Positions 8,986 to 18,312 of a stretch of 45,430 nucleotides of DNA are shown piece after piece. The stretch covers positions 1 through 45,430 of the forward strand of contig CALAQW010000196.1 in assembly GCA_937888955.1 (NCBI GenBank), in the 5' to 3' direction. Within the stretch, counting starts at the first letter, position 1, and each line of letters starts with the position of its first letter. This DNA comes from an uncultured Alphaproteobacteria bacterium. GTDB taxonomy: Bacteria > Pseudomonadota > Alphaproteobacteria > UBA11222. The notes under the pieces were generated by a model that ran no database searches, was not told the origin of the DNA, and saw only the letters and a list, made by a program, of their open reading frames with translations. The position numbers and the translations under genes are program-made.

Positions 8986-9741
8986 ATGTCACTGGAAGGA
9001 CGTGTGGCGCTTGTGACCGGCGGAAGTCGGGGCGTGGGGCGCGGGATTGCTTTGGCGCTGGCTGAAGATGGCGCCGATGTCGCGGTGAATTACCGCAGTG
9101 ACGCGGATGCGGCGCAGGATGTGGTGGCGGAGATCGAGGCGATGGGCCGCAAGGCCAAGGCCTATCAGGCATCGGTTGCGAATTTCGAGGAAGACGAACG
9201 GATGGTTGCTGAAATCCTGAGCGATTTCGGCCATATCGATATCCTCGTCAATAATGCGGGTATCGCAAGCCAGGGGCGCAGCGTTGTCGATACCGATCCT
9301 GCCGAACTTGCACGCGTTGTCGGCGTGCACGCTTTTGCGCCGCATTATCTGAGCAAGCTTGTCGTGCCGCAGATGCGTAAGCTCGGTCGCGGCGACATCA
9401 TCATGATTTCAAGCGTGGCGACAAAATCGCTCGGTGCCAACGGTGCGCCGTATAATATGGGCAAATGCGCACTGGATGCGCTGGCCTTTACCCTGTTCAA
9501 GGAGGAACGCAAGCACAATATCCGCGTCAATATCGTGGCGCCGGGACTTGTGGAGACCGATATGGGCGAACGGCTGATGCGCGCGGTCGCGGGTGTGAAA
9601 AGCCTGCGCGAGCTCGATAAATCGAGCCCGTTTGGCAGGGTCTGCCTGCCCGAGGATATCGCCAATGTGGTGCGATTTCTGGTTTCCGAGCAGAACAGCT
9701 ATGTCACCGGGGAACGCATTTATGTGAGCGGCGGGGCCTAG
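8986..9741 (+). CDS. SDR family NAD(P)-dependent oxidoreductase
   Basis: TGGSRGVGRGIA, NNAGIA, YNMGK catalytic motif; SD gggagg upstream. Confidence 0.93.
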   Translation: MSLEGRVALVTGGSRGVGRGIALALAEDGADVAVNYRSDADAAQDVVAEIEAMGRKAKAYQASVANFEEDERMVAEILSDFGHIDILVNNAGIASQGRSVVDTDPAELARVVGVHAFAPHYLSKLVVPQMRKLGRGDIIMISSVATKSLGANGAPYNMGKCALDALAFTLFKEERKHNIRVNIVAPGLVETDMGERLMRAVAGVKSLRELDKSSPFGRVCLPEDIANVVRFLVSEQNSYVTGERIYVSGGA

Positions 9742-10106
9742 CTGCTGTAAAAGTTCAGCTCGATTTTCACGCCGTCGGGATCGTGCAGGAAGATTTGCCG
9801 CAGGTCGAAATCAGGGATATTGACCTCGGAAAACTCCACTCCCTTTTCCTTCAGTGTCTTGCGGGCGGCGTCGAAATCTTCCGCGCGGAAGGCGACATGG
9901 TCAATCGTGCCTGCCCCGCTTTTGTCATTCCTGTCGACGCCAATCAGGTGGACGACCGCGCGTGCGCCTGAATAAAGCCACGCGCCCGGAATGCCGAAAT
10001 CGGGGCGCTCCCCGTTTCGAAACCCGAGCACCTGCTCGTAGAACGCGACGGATCGTTCAAGGTCGGCAGTGATGATATTGTAATGGTCGAGTTCGCCAAT
10101 CCGCAT
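9738..10106 (-). CDS. VOC family (glyoxalase/bleomycin-resistance/dioxygenase) protein
   Basis: MRIGELDHYNIITADLERSVAFYEQVLGF...LHDPDGVKIELNF; SD aaggag before the 10106 start. Confidence 0.9.
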   Translation of the reverse strand: MRIGELDHYNIITADLERSVAFYEQVLGFRNGERPDFGIPGAWLYSGARAVVHLIGVDRNDKSGAGTIDHVAFRAEDFDAARKTLKEKGVEFSEVNIPDFDLRQIFLHDPDGVKIELNFYSS

Positions 10107-10436
10107 TTTCCTCTCCTTGCTTTTCAGGGGCCGGGCAAGTTGTTTGTTCTTGTCCCCCTTTCGCGTGGTCGCGCCGCGCAAGGCTCAGTTTAACGCAGGG
10201 CGCGCTGTCGCCAAAGCCAAAGCAGGCGGGTCAAATCCCCACTTGGCGGAAGCCGCGGAACAAGCTAGTTTCCTGCGTTTGTTGCGATGCGCACGAATAG
10301 GCACGAATGCGCCCGCCCGGTCTGTTAACAAATTATCCGCAGATTGGGGCTAGTTAAATTCGCAGCGAGCGTTGCCGACAGATGCGGCGTTCCCCAAAAA
10401 AGCCCGATGCCGGGCAAATGTGTGCAGGCGATTTCA

Positions 10437-12815
10437 ATGTTGCAATTTGTGGAAAATCTGGTTTTCCGGTTCCGACTGGTGATCCTGGCCCTGCTGGCCA
10501 TATTCACCTTGTGGATGGGGTTTTACGCCACGCAGTTGCGCCTTGATGCGGGCTTTGACAAACAATTGCCCACCGACCATCCCTTCATCGAAACATTTGC
10601 GGAATATCGCGACAAGCTGCCGCCGCCAAACAGTATTACGATCGGTGTGCATCCCCGGGAGGGAACGGTCTGGACACCCGAAACGCTGCAAAAACTCAAT
10701 GATGTGACCGATGCGATTTTCTATCTGCCGGGCATTTATCGCGGATCGGTACAGTCATTATGGACACCCAATACCAGGGTGCTCGAAGTCAATGAGCAGG
10801 GGTTGCGCGCTTATAATGTGATCGATGCCCATACGACACCGGAAAATCTGACAGATAAGAATATCGCCCGCATTCGCGATAATGCGATCCGGGGCGGCCA
10901 TGTCGGACAGCTTGTCTCCCATGACTTCACGATTGCAGCGGTCCGCGCAAAGCTGAATGATTTCGATCCGCTGACCGGGGAGAAGCTCGATTATATCGAG
11001 CTTGCCGCCCGGCTTGAAACAGATATCCGCGACCGGTTCGAGGATGAGGATTTTGAAATCCACATCACCGGTTTTGCCAAGATGATTGGCGATATCGCCG
11101 ATGAGGCAAAAAGCGTGCTGGTGTTTTTCGGGCTGGCATTTCTGCTGACGACTGCGGCGGTCTACGTCTATGCGCGATCTTGGGTGCTGACTTTTCTGGC
11201 CGTTTTCTGTTCGCTTGTTTCGGTGGTCTGGCAGTTCGGCCTGCTGATCGTGCTGGATATCGGTCTTGATCCGCTTGCTATTCTTGTGCCGTTTCTTGTT
11301 TACGCCATCGGCGTGTCGCACGGGGTGCAGCAGATCAATCTGATCTCGGCGGAAGTCTGCGCGGGCCATGATAGTGAAACCGCCGCCCGGGCAACATTCC
11401 GCCGTCTGCTTGTGCCCGGTTCGATGGCGCTTGTGACTGATCTGGTCGGCTTTGTCACGCTGGTGCTGATTCCCATCCCGATGATTCAGGAACTGGCCAT
11501 CGCCGCAACAATCGGTGTGGCGCTCAAGATCATCACCAATCTGATCATGCTGCCGATCCTTGCTTCCTATTTCAGCTTTGACGGGCGTTATATCGAACGC
11601 ATTTCGCGCGCCCGCGAACAGCGTATCGCCTGGATGAAACGGCTTGCTGTTATCGCAAAGCCGCGGCCTGCGGCCATCACGCTTGTTATTTGCGGCGGCA
11701 TTCTGGGTGCCTCGATCCTTGCGACGAACGACCGGCATGTGGGCGATCTGCATCCGGGTGCGCCCGAGCTCTGGCCAGGTTCGCGCTATAATGTGGATAC
11801 CAATCTGCTGGTCGAGCGGTTTTCGGAAAATTCCGATGCCTTCATTGTTATCGCGGAAACGCCCGAGCTTTCCTGTCTTGATTACGGGGTGATGAACCTG
11901 ATCGACCGTTTCGGCTGGCACATGCAGAATATTGCCGGTGTGAAAGCAGCCGTTTCGCTGCCGACCATCGCGAAACGGGGTTATGCCACATGGTCGGAAG
12001 ATAATCTGAAATTCCGGGCGCTGCCGCGCAATGACAAGACGCTGGTCCTGACGACCGGGGGCATTTCATCGGGCACCGGCCTGCTGAACGATAATTGCAC
12101 CATGTTGCCGATGATTGCCTTCACGGTCGACCACAAGGCGACAACGATCAAGCGTGTTGTCGCGGCAGCGGAGGAATTCATCGCCGATAATCCCTATCCC
12201 GGCGTCACGTTCCGTCTGGCGTCGGGCAATGTCGGGATCATGGCCGCCACCAATGATGTGATCGAACGCTCCGAACTGCCGATGCTGGTCTATGTCTATA
12301 TCGCGATCGTCATTCTGGTCTTGCTTGCCTATCGCGATCTGCGTGCGCTGATTTGTTGCTGTCTGCCGCTGCTGCTTGCGACCTTTGCGGGATACTGGCT
12401 GATGTCGATGCTGCAAATCGGCCTGAAGGTCTCGACGCTTCCGGTGCTCGTGCTGGCGGTCGGCATCGGCGTCGATTATGCCTTCTATATCTATAGCCGC
12501 TTGCAGCGTTATCTCAATGAGGGGATGGATATCTACAACGCTTATTCCCAAGCCTTGCAGGAAACCGGCATGGCGGTGATGTTCACCGGCGCGACGCTTG
12601 CGATCGGTGTCTCAACCTGGGCGTTTTCAGGGCTTAAATTTCAGGCGGATATGGGGCTTTTGCTGTCATTCATGTTCGTTGCGAATATGATCGGCGCGGT
12701 GACGGCCCTGCCTGCGCTTGCGGTGTTGCTTGAGAAGTTGTTCCCGCGGCGGAAAAAGTTTGAAGCTGTCGCGGGCGGAGTGACAGCGGCCATCAAGGAA
12801 CAAGGCGCGGATTAG
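10437..12815 (+). CDS. RND/MMPL superfamily transporter
   Basis: Starts MLQFVENLVFRFRLVIL; about 12 TM, two sterol-sensing-like repeats (GVSHGVQQIN, GIGVDYAFYIYSRLQ), two large periplasmic loops. Confidence 0.88.
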   Translation: MLQFVENLVFRFRLVILALLAIFTLWMGFYATQLRLDAGFDKQLPTDHPFIETFAEYRDKLPPPNSITIGVHPREGTVWTPETLQKLNDVTDAIFYLPGIYRGSVQSLWTPNTRVLEVNEQGLRAYNVIDAHTTPENLTDKNIARIRDNAIRGGHVGQLVSHDFTIAAVRAKLNDFDPLTGEKLDYIELAARLETDIRDRFEDEDFEIHITGFAKMIGDIADEAKSVLVFFGLAFLLTTAAVYVYARSWVLTFLAVFCSLVSVVWQFGLLIVLDIGLDPLAILVPFLVYAIGVSHGVQQINLISAEVCAGHDSETAARATFRRLLVPGSMALVTDLVGFVTLVLIPIPMIQELAIAATIGVALKIITNLIMLPILASYFSFDGRYIERISRAREQRIAWMKRLAVIAKPRPAAITLVICGGILGASILATNDRHVGDLHPGAPELWPGSRYNVDTNLLVERFSENSDAFIVIAETPELSCLDYGVMNLIDRFGWHMQNIAGVKAAVSLPTIAKRGYATWSEDNLKFRALPRNDKTLVLTTGGISSGTGLLNDNCTMLPMIAFTVDHKATTIKRVVAAAEEFIADNPYPGVTFRLASGNVGIMAATNDVIERSELPMLVYVYIAIVILVLLAYRDLRALICCCLPLLLATFAGYWLMSMLQIGLKVSTLPVLVLAVGIGVDYAFYIYSRLQRYLNEGMDIYNAYSQALQETGMAVMFTGATLAIGVSTWAFSGLKFQADMGLLLSFMFVANMIGAVTALPALAVLLEKLFPRRKKFEAVAGGVTAAIKEQGAD

Positions 12816-13927
12816 CGTAGCAGCGTTTCGGGATCTGTCAGCCCAAGGCCGAGGGCATGGGCCACGGCTTCATGGGTAACCCTGCCCCCCTGAATATTCA
12901 GGCCCGCGCGCAGATGCGGGTCATCGCTCATGGCCTGCTGCCATCCCTTATCGGCCAGCGCCAGCACAAAGGGCAGGGTCGCATTGTTGAGGGCGAAGGT
13001 CGATGTGCGGGCGACCGCGCCGGGCATATTCGTCACGCAATAATGCACCACCTCATGTTTGCGGTAGGTTGGTTCCGCATGGGTTGTGGGGCGCGAGGTC
13101 GCCGCGCTGCCGCCCTGATCGATCGCAACATCGACAAGCACGGTGCCGCGCCGCATCTGGCGGACCATATTCTCGGTGATCAGCCTGGGCGTTGCGGCGC
13201 CCGGCACAAGCACCGCGCCGATCACAAGGTCCGCTTCCGCAATCAGGGTTTCGACCGCATCGACGGTTGAATAAATTGTGTTCAGCATCGGCCCGAACTG
13301 CATATCCAGCTCCTGCAATCGCGCCAGATTCTTGTCGAGCACGGTGACATGCGCCTCAAGCCCCATCGCCATGCGCGCGGCGTTGGTACCAACCACCCCG
13401 CCGCCCAGAATCACGACCCGCGCGGCACTGACGCCGGCCACCCCGCCAAGCAGCATGCCGCGACCCCCCTGTTCCATTTCAAGACAATGGGCACCCGCCT
13501 GAATGGCCATCCGCCCGGCAACCTCGCTCATGGGGGCAAGCAGTGGCAGATGACCGGCCCGGTCAGTCACCGTTTCATAAGCGATGGCGGTGCAGCCAGA
13601 TCGGCATAATTTTTCCGTCTGAGCGCGGTCGGCGGCAAGATGCAGATAGGTGAAAAGCGTCTGGTTTTCTGAAAGTTGTGCGATTTCGCTCGCCTGTGGC
13701 TCCTTGACTTTCACGATCATTTCCGCACGGGAAAAAATATCCTCTGCTGTCTGAACGATTTCAGCGCCGGCACTCTGATAATCGGTGTCATGCAGGCCGA
13801 TTGCCTCTCCCGCGCCCTGCTCGATGATGACCGCATGGCCGTGATGGATCAGCTCGCGGACGCTGGCCGGGGTGAGGCCGACACGATATTCATGCACTTT
13901 GATTTCCCTGGGCACGCCAATCAGCAT
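12812..13927 (-). CDS. ald: Alanine dehydrogenase
   Basis: MLIGVPREIKVHEYRVGLTPASVRELIHHGH; VVILGGGVVGTNAA; NMPGAVARTSTFALNNATLPF. Confidence 0.96.
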   Translation of the reverse strand: MLIGVPREIKVHEYRVGLTPASVRELIHHGHAVIIEQGAGEAIGLHDTDYQSAGAEIVQTAEDIFSRAEMIVKVKEPQASEIAQLSENQTLFTYLHLAADRAQTEKLCRSGCTAIAYETVTDRAGHLPLLAPMSEVAGRMAIQAGAHCLEMEQGGRGMLLGGVAGVSAARVVILGGGVVGTNAARMAMGLEAHVTVLDKNLARLQELDMQFGPMLNTIYSTVDAVETLIAEADLVIGAVLVPGAATPRLITENMVRQMRRGTVLVDVAIDQGGSAATSRPTTHAEPTYRKHEVVHYCVTNMPGAVARTSTFALNNATLPFVLALADKGWQQAMSDDPHLRAGLNIQGGRVTHEAVAHALGLGLTDPETLLR

Positions 13928-13938
13928 TTTCACTCTCC

Positions 13939-15273
13939 TCATTCAAGCTGTTGCAGCAATCGGCGCAGCCGTTCAACAAGCAACGCTATTTCTGTTTCGC
14001 TGATGATCAAGGGGGGTGACAGGGCGATGGTGTCGCCTGTTATGCGGATCATCATGTCGTGGGTGTGAAATGCGCTCTGCACGGCCTGAAACCCCCGTGC
14101 GCCGGGGCTTGCCGCCGGTTCAAGGTCGATTCCCGCAGCAAGCCCGATGGTCCGGATATCGCGCACGATTCCGAATTCTGAAAGCGTGTGGATTGCATCC
14201 GCCCACGGGTTTTCAAGCGCGGCCGCCCGCGCAAACAGATCTTCCTGCGCATAAAGATCAAGCGTTGCCTCCCCCGCCGCCATCGCCAGCGGGTGGCCGG
14301 AATAGGTATAGCCGTGAAACAATTCGATCCCGTGATCGGGCAACCCCGTCCGTGTTGAGACGATTTGCGCGTGAATTTCATCGCTGACAAGCACCCCGCC
14401 CAATGGCACGGCACCATTGGTGACGCCCTTGGCGAAGGTGATCATGTCGGGCGTGACCGAAAAGCGCATCGCCCCGAAAGCCGATCCCAACCGTCCGAAG
14501 CCTGTGATGACCTCGTCAAAAATCAACAGAATGCCATGCCGTGTGCAGATATCGCGTAGCCGCTCAAGATAGCCTTTGGGCGGTGCGAGCACGCCGGTCG
14601 ACCCCGCGACCGGTTCGACGATCACCGCGGCAATCGTGTCTGCGCCATGCAGGGCGACAAGATGCTCAAGCGCATCGGCGCGTTCGATGCCCCATTCGGG
14701 TTCGCCCCTGCTATATGGCTGCTTTTCAATGTCATAGGTATGGGGGAGGTGGTCCGTACCGGGAAGAAGCGGGCCGAACATGTTCCTGTTATTGACGAGC
14801 CCGCCCACAGAGATGCCGCCAAAGCCTGTGCCGTGATAACCCCGTTCGCGGCCGATCAGCCGCGTGCGTTGGCCCTGCCCGCGTAATTGCTGGCAGGCGA
14901 GTGCGATCTTGAGCGCGGTATCGACGGCTTCCGAGCCGGAATTGCAGAAGAAGACATGATTGAGTGGCGGCGGTGCCAGGGATGCGAGCCGTTCGGCAAG
15001 CGCAAAGGCGCCGGGGTGGCTGAACTGGAAACTCGGCGCATAATCGAGTTTTTTTGCCTGCGCCGCGATTGCTTCGGCGATGGATGTGCGGCCGTGACCG
15101 GCATTCACGCACCACAGCCCCGCCGTGGCATCGAAGATCTTTCTGCCATCTTCTGCGATGTAATACATCCCGTCCGCTCCGGTCAGGATGCGCGGATGTT
15201 TGCTGAAATGCCGATTGGGTGTGAAAGGCAGCCAGTAGGGCGAAAGGTTGTGGCCCGAAGGCGGCTTGGCCAT
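13939..15273 (-). CDS. Class III (PLP-dependent) aminotransferase, omega-amino acid/beta-alanine--pyruvate type
   Basis: FCNSGSEAVDTALKIAL, ERGYHGTGFGG, LLIFDEVITGFGRLGSAFG, TFAKGVTNGAVPLGGV (PLP Lys). Confidence 0.9.
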   Translation of the reverse strand: MAKPPSGHNLSPYWLPFTPNRHFSKHPRILTGADGMYYIAEDGRKIFDATAGLWCVNAGHGRTSIAEAIAAQAKKLDYAPSFQFSHPGAFALAERLASLAPPPLNHVFFCNSGSEAVDTALKIALACQQLRGQGQRTRLIGRERGYHGTGFGGISVGGLVNNRNMFGPLLPGTDHLPHTYDIEKQPYSRGEPEWGIERADALEHLVALHGADTIAAVIVEPVAGSTGVLAPPKGYLERLRDICTRHGILLIFDEVITGFGRLGSAFGAMRFSVTPDMITFAKGVTNGAVPLGGVLVSDEIHAQIVSTRTGLPDHGIELFHGYTYSGHPLAMAAGEATLDLYAQEDLFARAAALENPWADAIHTLSEFGIVRDIRTIGLAAGIDLEPAASPGARGFQAVQSAFHTHDMMIRITGDTIALSPPLIISETEIALLVERLRRLLQQLE

Positions 15274-15472
15274 ATCGCAAAACGCTCCTTTTCGACAGGG
15301 GACAGCATCGCGATGCGGGCGCGCTGTCCAAACCGGGCGTGGTTACCAAACAAGCCTTGTTCAGACGACAAGAGCCGGTTCAGGTGACAACAGCGGAAAC
15401 GATCTTAATATAATCCGGTAAAGTTTGTTTTACAGGCCCGCAATAATGGTGAAAGGCCGCTTGCCTGCGCGG

Positions 15473-15504
15473 AAGAAAAAACCGCCGGGTGGTTGCCCGG
15501 CGGT
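15473..15504 (-). terminator. Intrinsic terminator for the ferritin-like gene pair
   Basis: On the minus strand: ACCGCCGGG-CAACCA-CCCGGCGGT followed by TTTTTTCTT; about 50 nt past the 15555 stop. Confidence 0.88.
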
Positions 15505-15554
15505 GCAGTTGCTTTGATGTTTAGGGGAATTTCCCCGATTTTTCAGGGAATCTG

Positions 15555-16235
15555 TTAATGGGTAACCACCATTTCCTCGCCGGTGACCCCGCCGCATTGG
15601 GCAAGCCGGGCGGCCAGCGCGTCGCGCCGTTTGGCGCGGCGGTTTTTGCTTGGCGCGTCTTTGCATAATTCATCGAGAATTGCAGTGCCCCAGGCGATAT
15701 GCGCGCGGCTGCGGCGAATGATATCCTCAAGCAATATGATTGTCGGCGCATCGCAGATCTGGTCCGTTTCCGCGCAGAACCTTTCATAGACATCGACAAG
15801 ATGCGGTTTCAGCACATCGAAAATGCCGGTCAGTTTTTCGATCGTCTGTTCCGGACTTTCGGGGGCCGAGATTTCCTGTATCAACCCGGCAAACCCCTCA
15901 TTGCCGGGTTGCGAACCGAATTGCCCGACCTTGGAGCCGCAGCGCAGCTCCGGCAACCGCTTGCCAAGTTCATCGGCAGCTACCGCGCTGTCCCAGATGA
16001 TTTTGCCCAGTCCGGTTTTCACGGGCAGCTCGGGGATGGTTGCAACCCATCCGCCCATGATCAACATCATCCATTCTTCGGCATATCGCCAGTTGCGCAC
16101 CCGCAGGGCCACCGCCTCGACATCGAAGCGGCCATGCAGGGTGCGCAGATCCGCGGGAATATCGAAAGCGGAATAGGGCGCGAAACTTGTCCGTTCGTCC
16201 TGGCCGGAGCCCGGATAAAGCCGTTGTTCACTCAT
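15555..16235 (-). CDS. Ferritin-like-superfamily-related protein, degenerate ligand set
   Basis: 226 aa; helical segments (NWRYAEEWMMLIMGGW; WDSAVAADELGKRLPELR; LLEDIIRRSRAHIAWGTAILDEL); in tandem with a ferritin-like gene. Confidence 0.65.
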   Translation of the reverse strand: MSEQRLYPGSGQDERTSFAPYSAFDIPADLRTLHGRFDVEAVALRVRNWRYAEEWMMLIMGGWVATIPELPVKTGLGKIIWDSAVAADELGKRLPELRCGSKVGQFGSQPGNEGFAGLIQEISAPESPEQTIEKLTGIFDVLKPHLVDVYERFCAETDQICDAPTIILLEDIIRRSRAHIAWGTAILDELCKDAPSKNRRAKRRDALAARLAQCGGVTGEEMVVTH

Positions 16236-16246
16236 ATCCGCGCCTC

Positions 16247-17206
16247 CTATTCCGCTGCCGTCTGCTTCTGCTGCGCTTTCTTGGCGCGGTGCCGTTCAGC
16301 CAGGATGCGTGCTGCCTCGCGCAGGGTTTCACGGCTCGGCCCGCCGACACTGAGCGCCCCGATCTCGTCGATTTCTTCCGCCGTGAAGCCTGCTTCCAGC
16401 CGGTCCTGAACGGCCAGCGGGATCGCCGCATCCTCGCGTGCGCTGCGCGCGCCGCCAAAGCTGAAGCGCTTGTCGACTTCCCTGCGGAATTCCTGCGTAC
16501 GCTTGAAATAGTCCGGATCGTCCTTGGTGAATTCCTTCACCCAGTTGCTGCCGAAACGGACATGGGTGATCTCATCCGCCAGAACGAAATCGACGGCTTG
16601 CTTGATGGTATCGTCGCCAACTTTTTCGGCATAGCGGATCAGATCGCGGAATACATCGCAGGCAAGCCCTTCCAGTCCGCGATTGACGCCTGCCACCCGC
16701 ATTGCGGGATCTTCGCTGCAGGCGCATTCAAACAGAAAGGTGTTTTCGGGATAATCGCCGATTTCACCGCCCATATATTGCAGCAGCTTTTCGTAAATCT
16801 GTACATGCCGGGCCTCGTCCCAGGCCTGGCGGGCCATATTCATCTTGAATTCCCAGGGTGCTTCGGGAAAGTCCCACAATGAGCGTGATGCCCCTTCAAG
16901 TGCCTGCAATTCGCCGATCAGAATACCGTGCAGCCGGAAACGCAGGCGATTGACGAGCGCGGGATCATCGGGATGAATAGGCTCGTTCAGCACCACCAGA
17001 TTGTAGGCGGGGCCATATTCTTCATAAAGCGGCTCGGCGGCGGTGCCGCGGGTTGCCTTTTCAATCATCGGGGCGAGTTGTTCGAAGATATCGACGACCG
17101 TATCCACATCGTCGGGCAGTGATGCGAGCACACTGTTGGCCGCGCCGTCCTGCCGGATAAACCGGCTGTCGCGCGCCAGTTCTTCATGATCAATAAAGCG
17201 TTTCAT
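16247..17206 (-). CDS. Ferritin-like domain protein (DUF455-like)
   Basis: MKRFIDHEELARD...; two candidate diiron motifs (ARQAWDEARHVQIYEKLL and VLADEITHVRFGSNW). RBS aggagg upstream of 17206; the ORF-track extension to 17992 is not needed. Confidence 0.82.
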   Translation of the reverse strand: MKRFIDHEELARDSRFIRQDGAANSVLASLPDDVDTVVDIFEQLAPMIEKATRGTAAEPLYEEYGPAYNLVVLNEPIHPDDPALVNRLRFRLHGILIGELQALEGASRSLWDFPEAPWEFKMNMARQAWDEARHVQIYEKLLQYMGGEIGDYPENTFLFECACSEDPAMRVAGVNRGLEGLACDVFRDLIRYAEKVGDDTIKQAVDFVLADEITHVRFGSNWVKEFTKDDPDYFKRTQEFRREVDKRFSFGGARSAREDAAIPLAVQDRLEAGFTAEEIDEIGALSVGGPSRETLREAARILAERHRAKKAQQKQTAAE

Positions 17207-17428
17207 CCTAGGTGCCTCCTGACGTTCCAAGCCCGTCCCGCTTACAGTACGCACCACTTGCCGTGGCAGCGAACAGGCGCAATGCACACAACATTTCTTA
17301 TATATTAAAGCAAATATATTAACCTGTGCGGCCCCTGTCCAGCACTTGGTGGAATTTTTTACGTCATAACCGCGTGAAATCCCCGGTTGCGGCTGGCAAG
17401 ACCGCGGGCTTCGCCCTATAACCCGCCT

Positions 17429-18307
17429 ATGGAAGAAATCGAGTTCATAAAGATGCACGGTCTTGGCAATGACTTTGTGGTCATTGACGCGCGCGCGCGC
17501 GCGGTACCGCTTGATCCCGCCTTGCTGCGCGCGGTGGCGGACCGGCGGCTTGGCATCGGTTTCGATCAGCTGATCCGGATCGAGCCCGCGCGGAATGCGG
17601 ACAGCGCGGCCTTCATGCGAATTTATAACGCCGATGGGAGCGAGGTGGATGCCTGTGGCAATGCGACCCGCTGCATTGGTTGGCTGTTGATGTCGGAAAC
17701 CGGCGATACGCAGGTCGCGGTTGAGACCAATGCGGGTCGGCTTGTCTGCAATCGGGCGGGCGCGCAGCGGATCACGGTCGATATGGGGGTTCCCGCTTTT
17801 GGATGGCAACAGATCCCGCTGGCCTGCGAGATGGATAGCCGGAATTTGCATTTCGATCCGGCACTGCCCGACATCCCCGGACTTGTCGGGCCGCCGGTCG
17901 CGGCCAATATCGGCAATCCGCATTGCATCTTTTTTGTGTCCGACGTGGCGGCCATCCCTTTGTCTGAGATTGGTCCGCTTGTCGAACATCACGCGTTATT
18001 TCCCGCGCGGGTCAATGTCAGCTTTGCGGAAATTTCAGCGCCTGAGCGGATACGTCTGCGGGTCTGGGAGCGCGGTGTCGGGATAACGCGCGCCTGCGGC
18101 ACGGCGGCGTGCGCGGTTGTCGCTGCCGCCGCCCAACCCGGTGTTGCGCGGGCCAATCGTCAGGTTTGCGTTGCGCTTGATGGCGGGATGCTTGAGATCG
18201 ATTGGCGCGCGGATGACAACCACATATATATGACAGGTGAGACCGCAATAAGCTTTCGCGGCCGTTTCGCGCCCGAGGCGCTGCGCGCCGCACAATCGAC
18301 GATGTAA
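17429..18307 (+). CDS. dapF: Diaminopimelate epimerase
   Basis: IEFIKMHGLGNDFVVID; YNADGSEVDACGNATRC; RVWERGVGITRACGTAACAVV. Confidence 0.97.
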   Translation: MEEIEFIKMHGLGNDFVVIDARARAVPLDPALLRAVADRRLGIGFDQLIRIEPARNADSAAFMRIYNADGSEVDACGNATRCIGWLLMSETGDTQVAVETNAGRLVCNRAGAQRITVDMGVPAFGWQQIPLACEMDSRNLHFDPALPDIPGLVGPPVAANIGNPHCIFFVSDVAAIPLSEIGPLVEHHALFPARVNVSFAEISAPERIRLRVWERGVGITRACGTAACAVVAAAAQPGVARANRQVCVALDGGMLEIDWRADDNHIYMTGETAISFRGRFAPEALRAAQSTM

Positions 18308-18312
18308 CCGAT

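Noticed and set aside
10758-11921. 387-aa minus ORF inside the RND exporter gene
   Set aside because: Antisense shadow of a confident transporter CDS with many TM codons; composition typical of mirrored GC-rich code.
17207-17992. N-terminal extension of the 16247..17992 ORF
   Set aside because: It runs antisense through dapF; the ferritin-like protein starts naturally at 17206 with a good RBS and an AT-rich promoter region follows.
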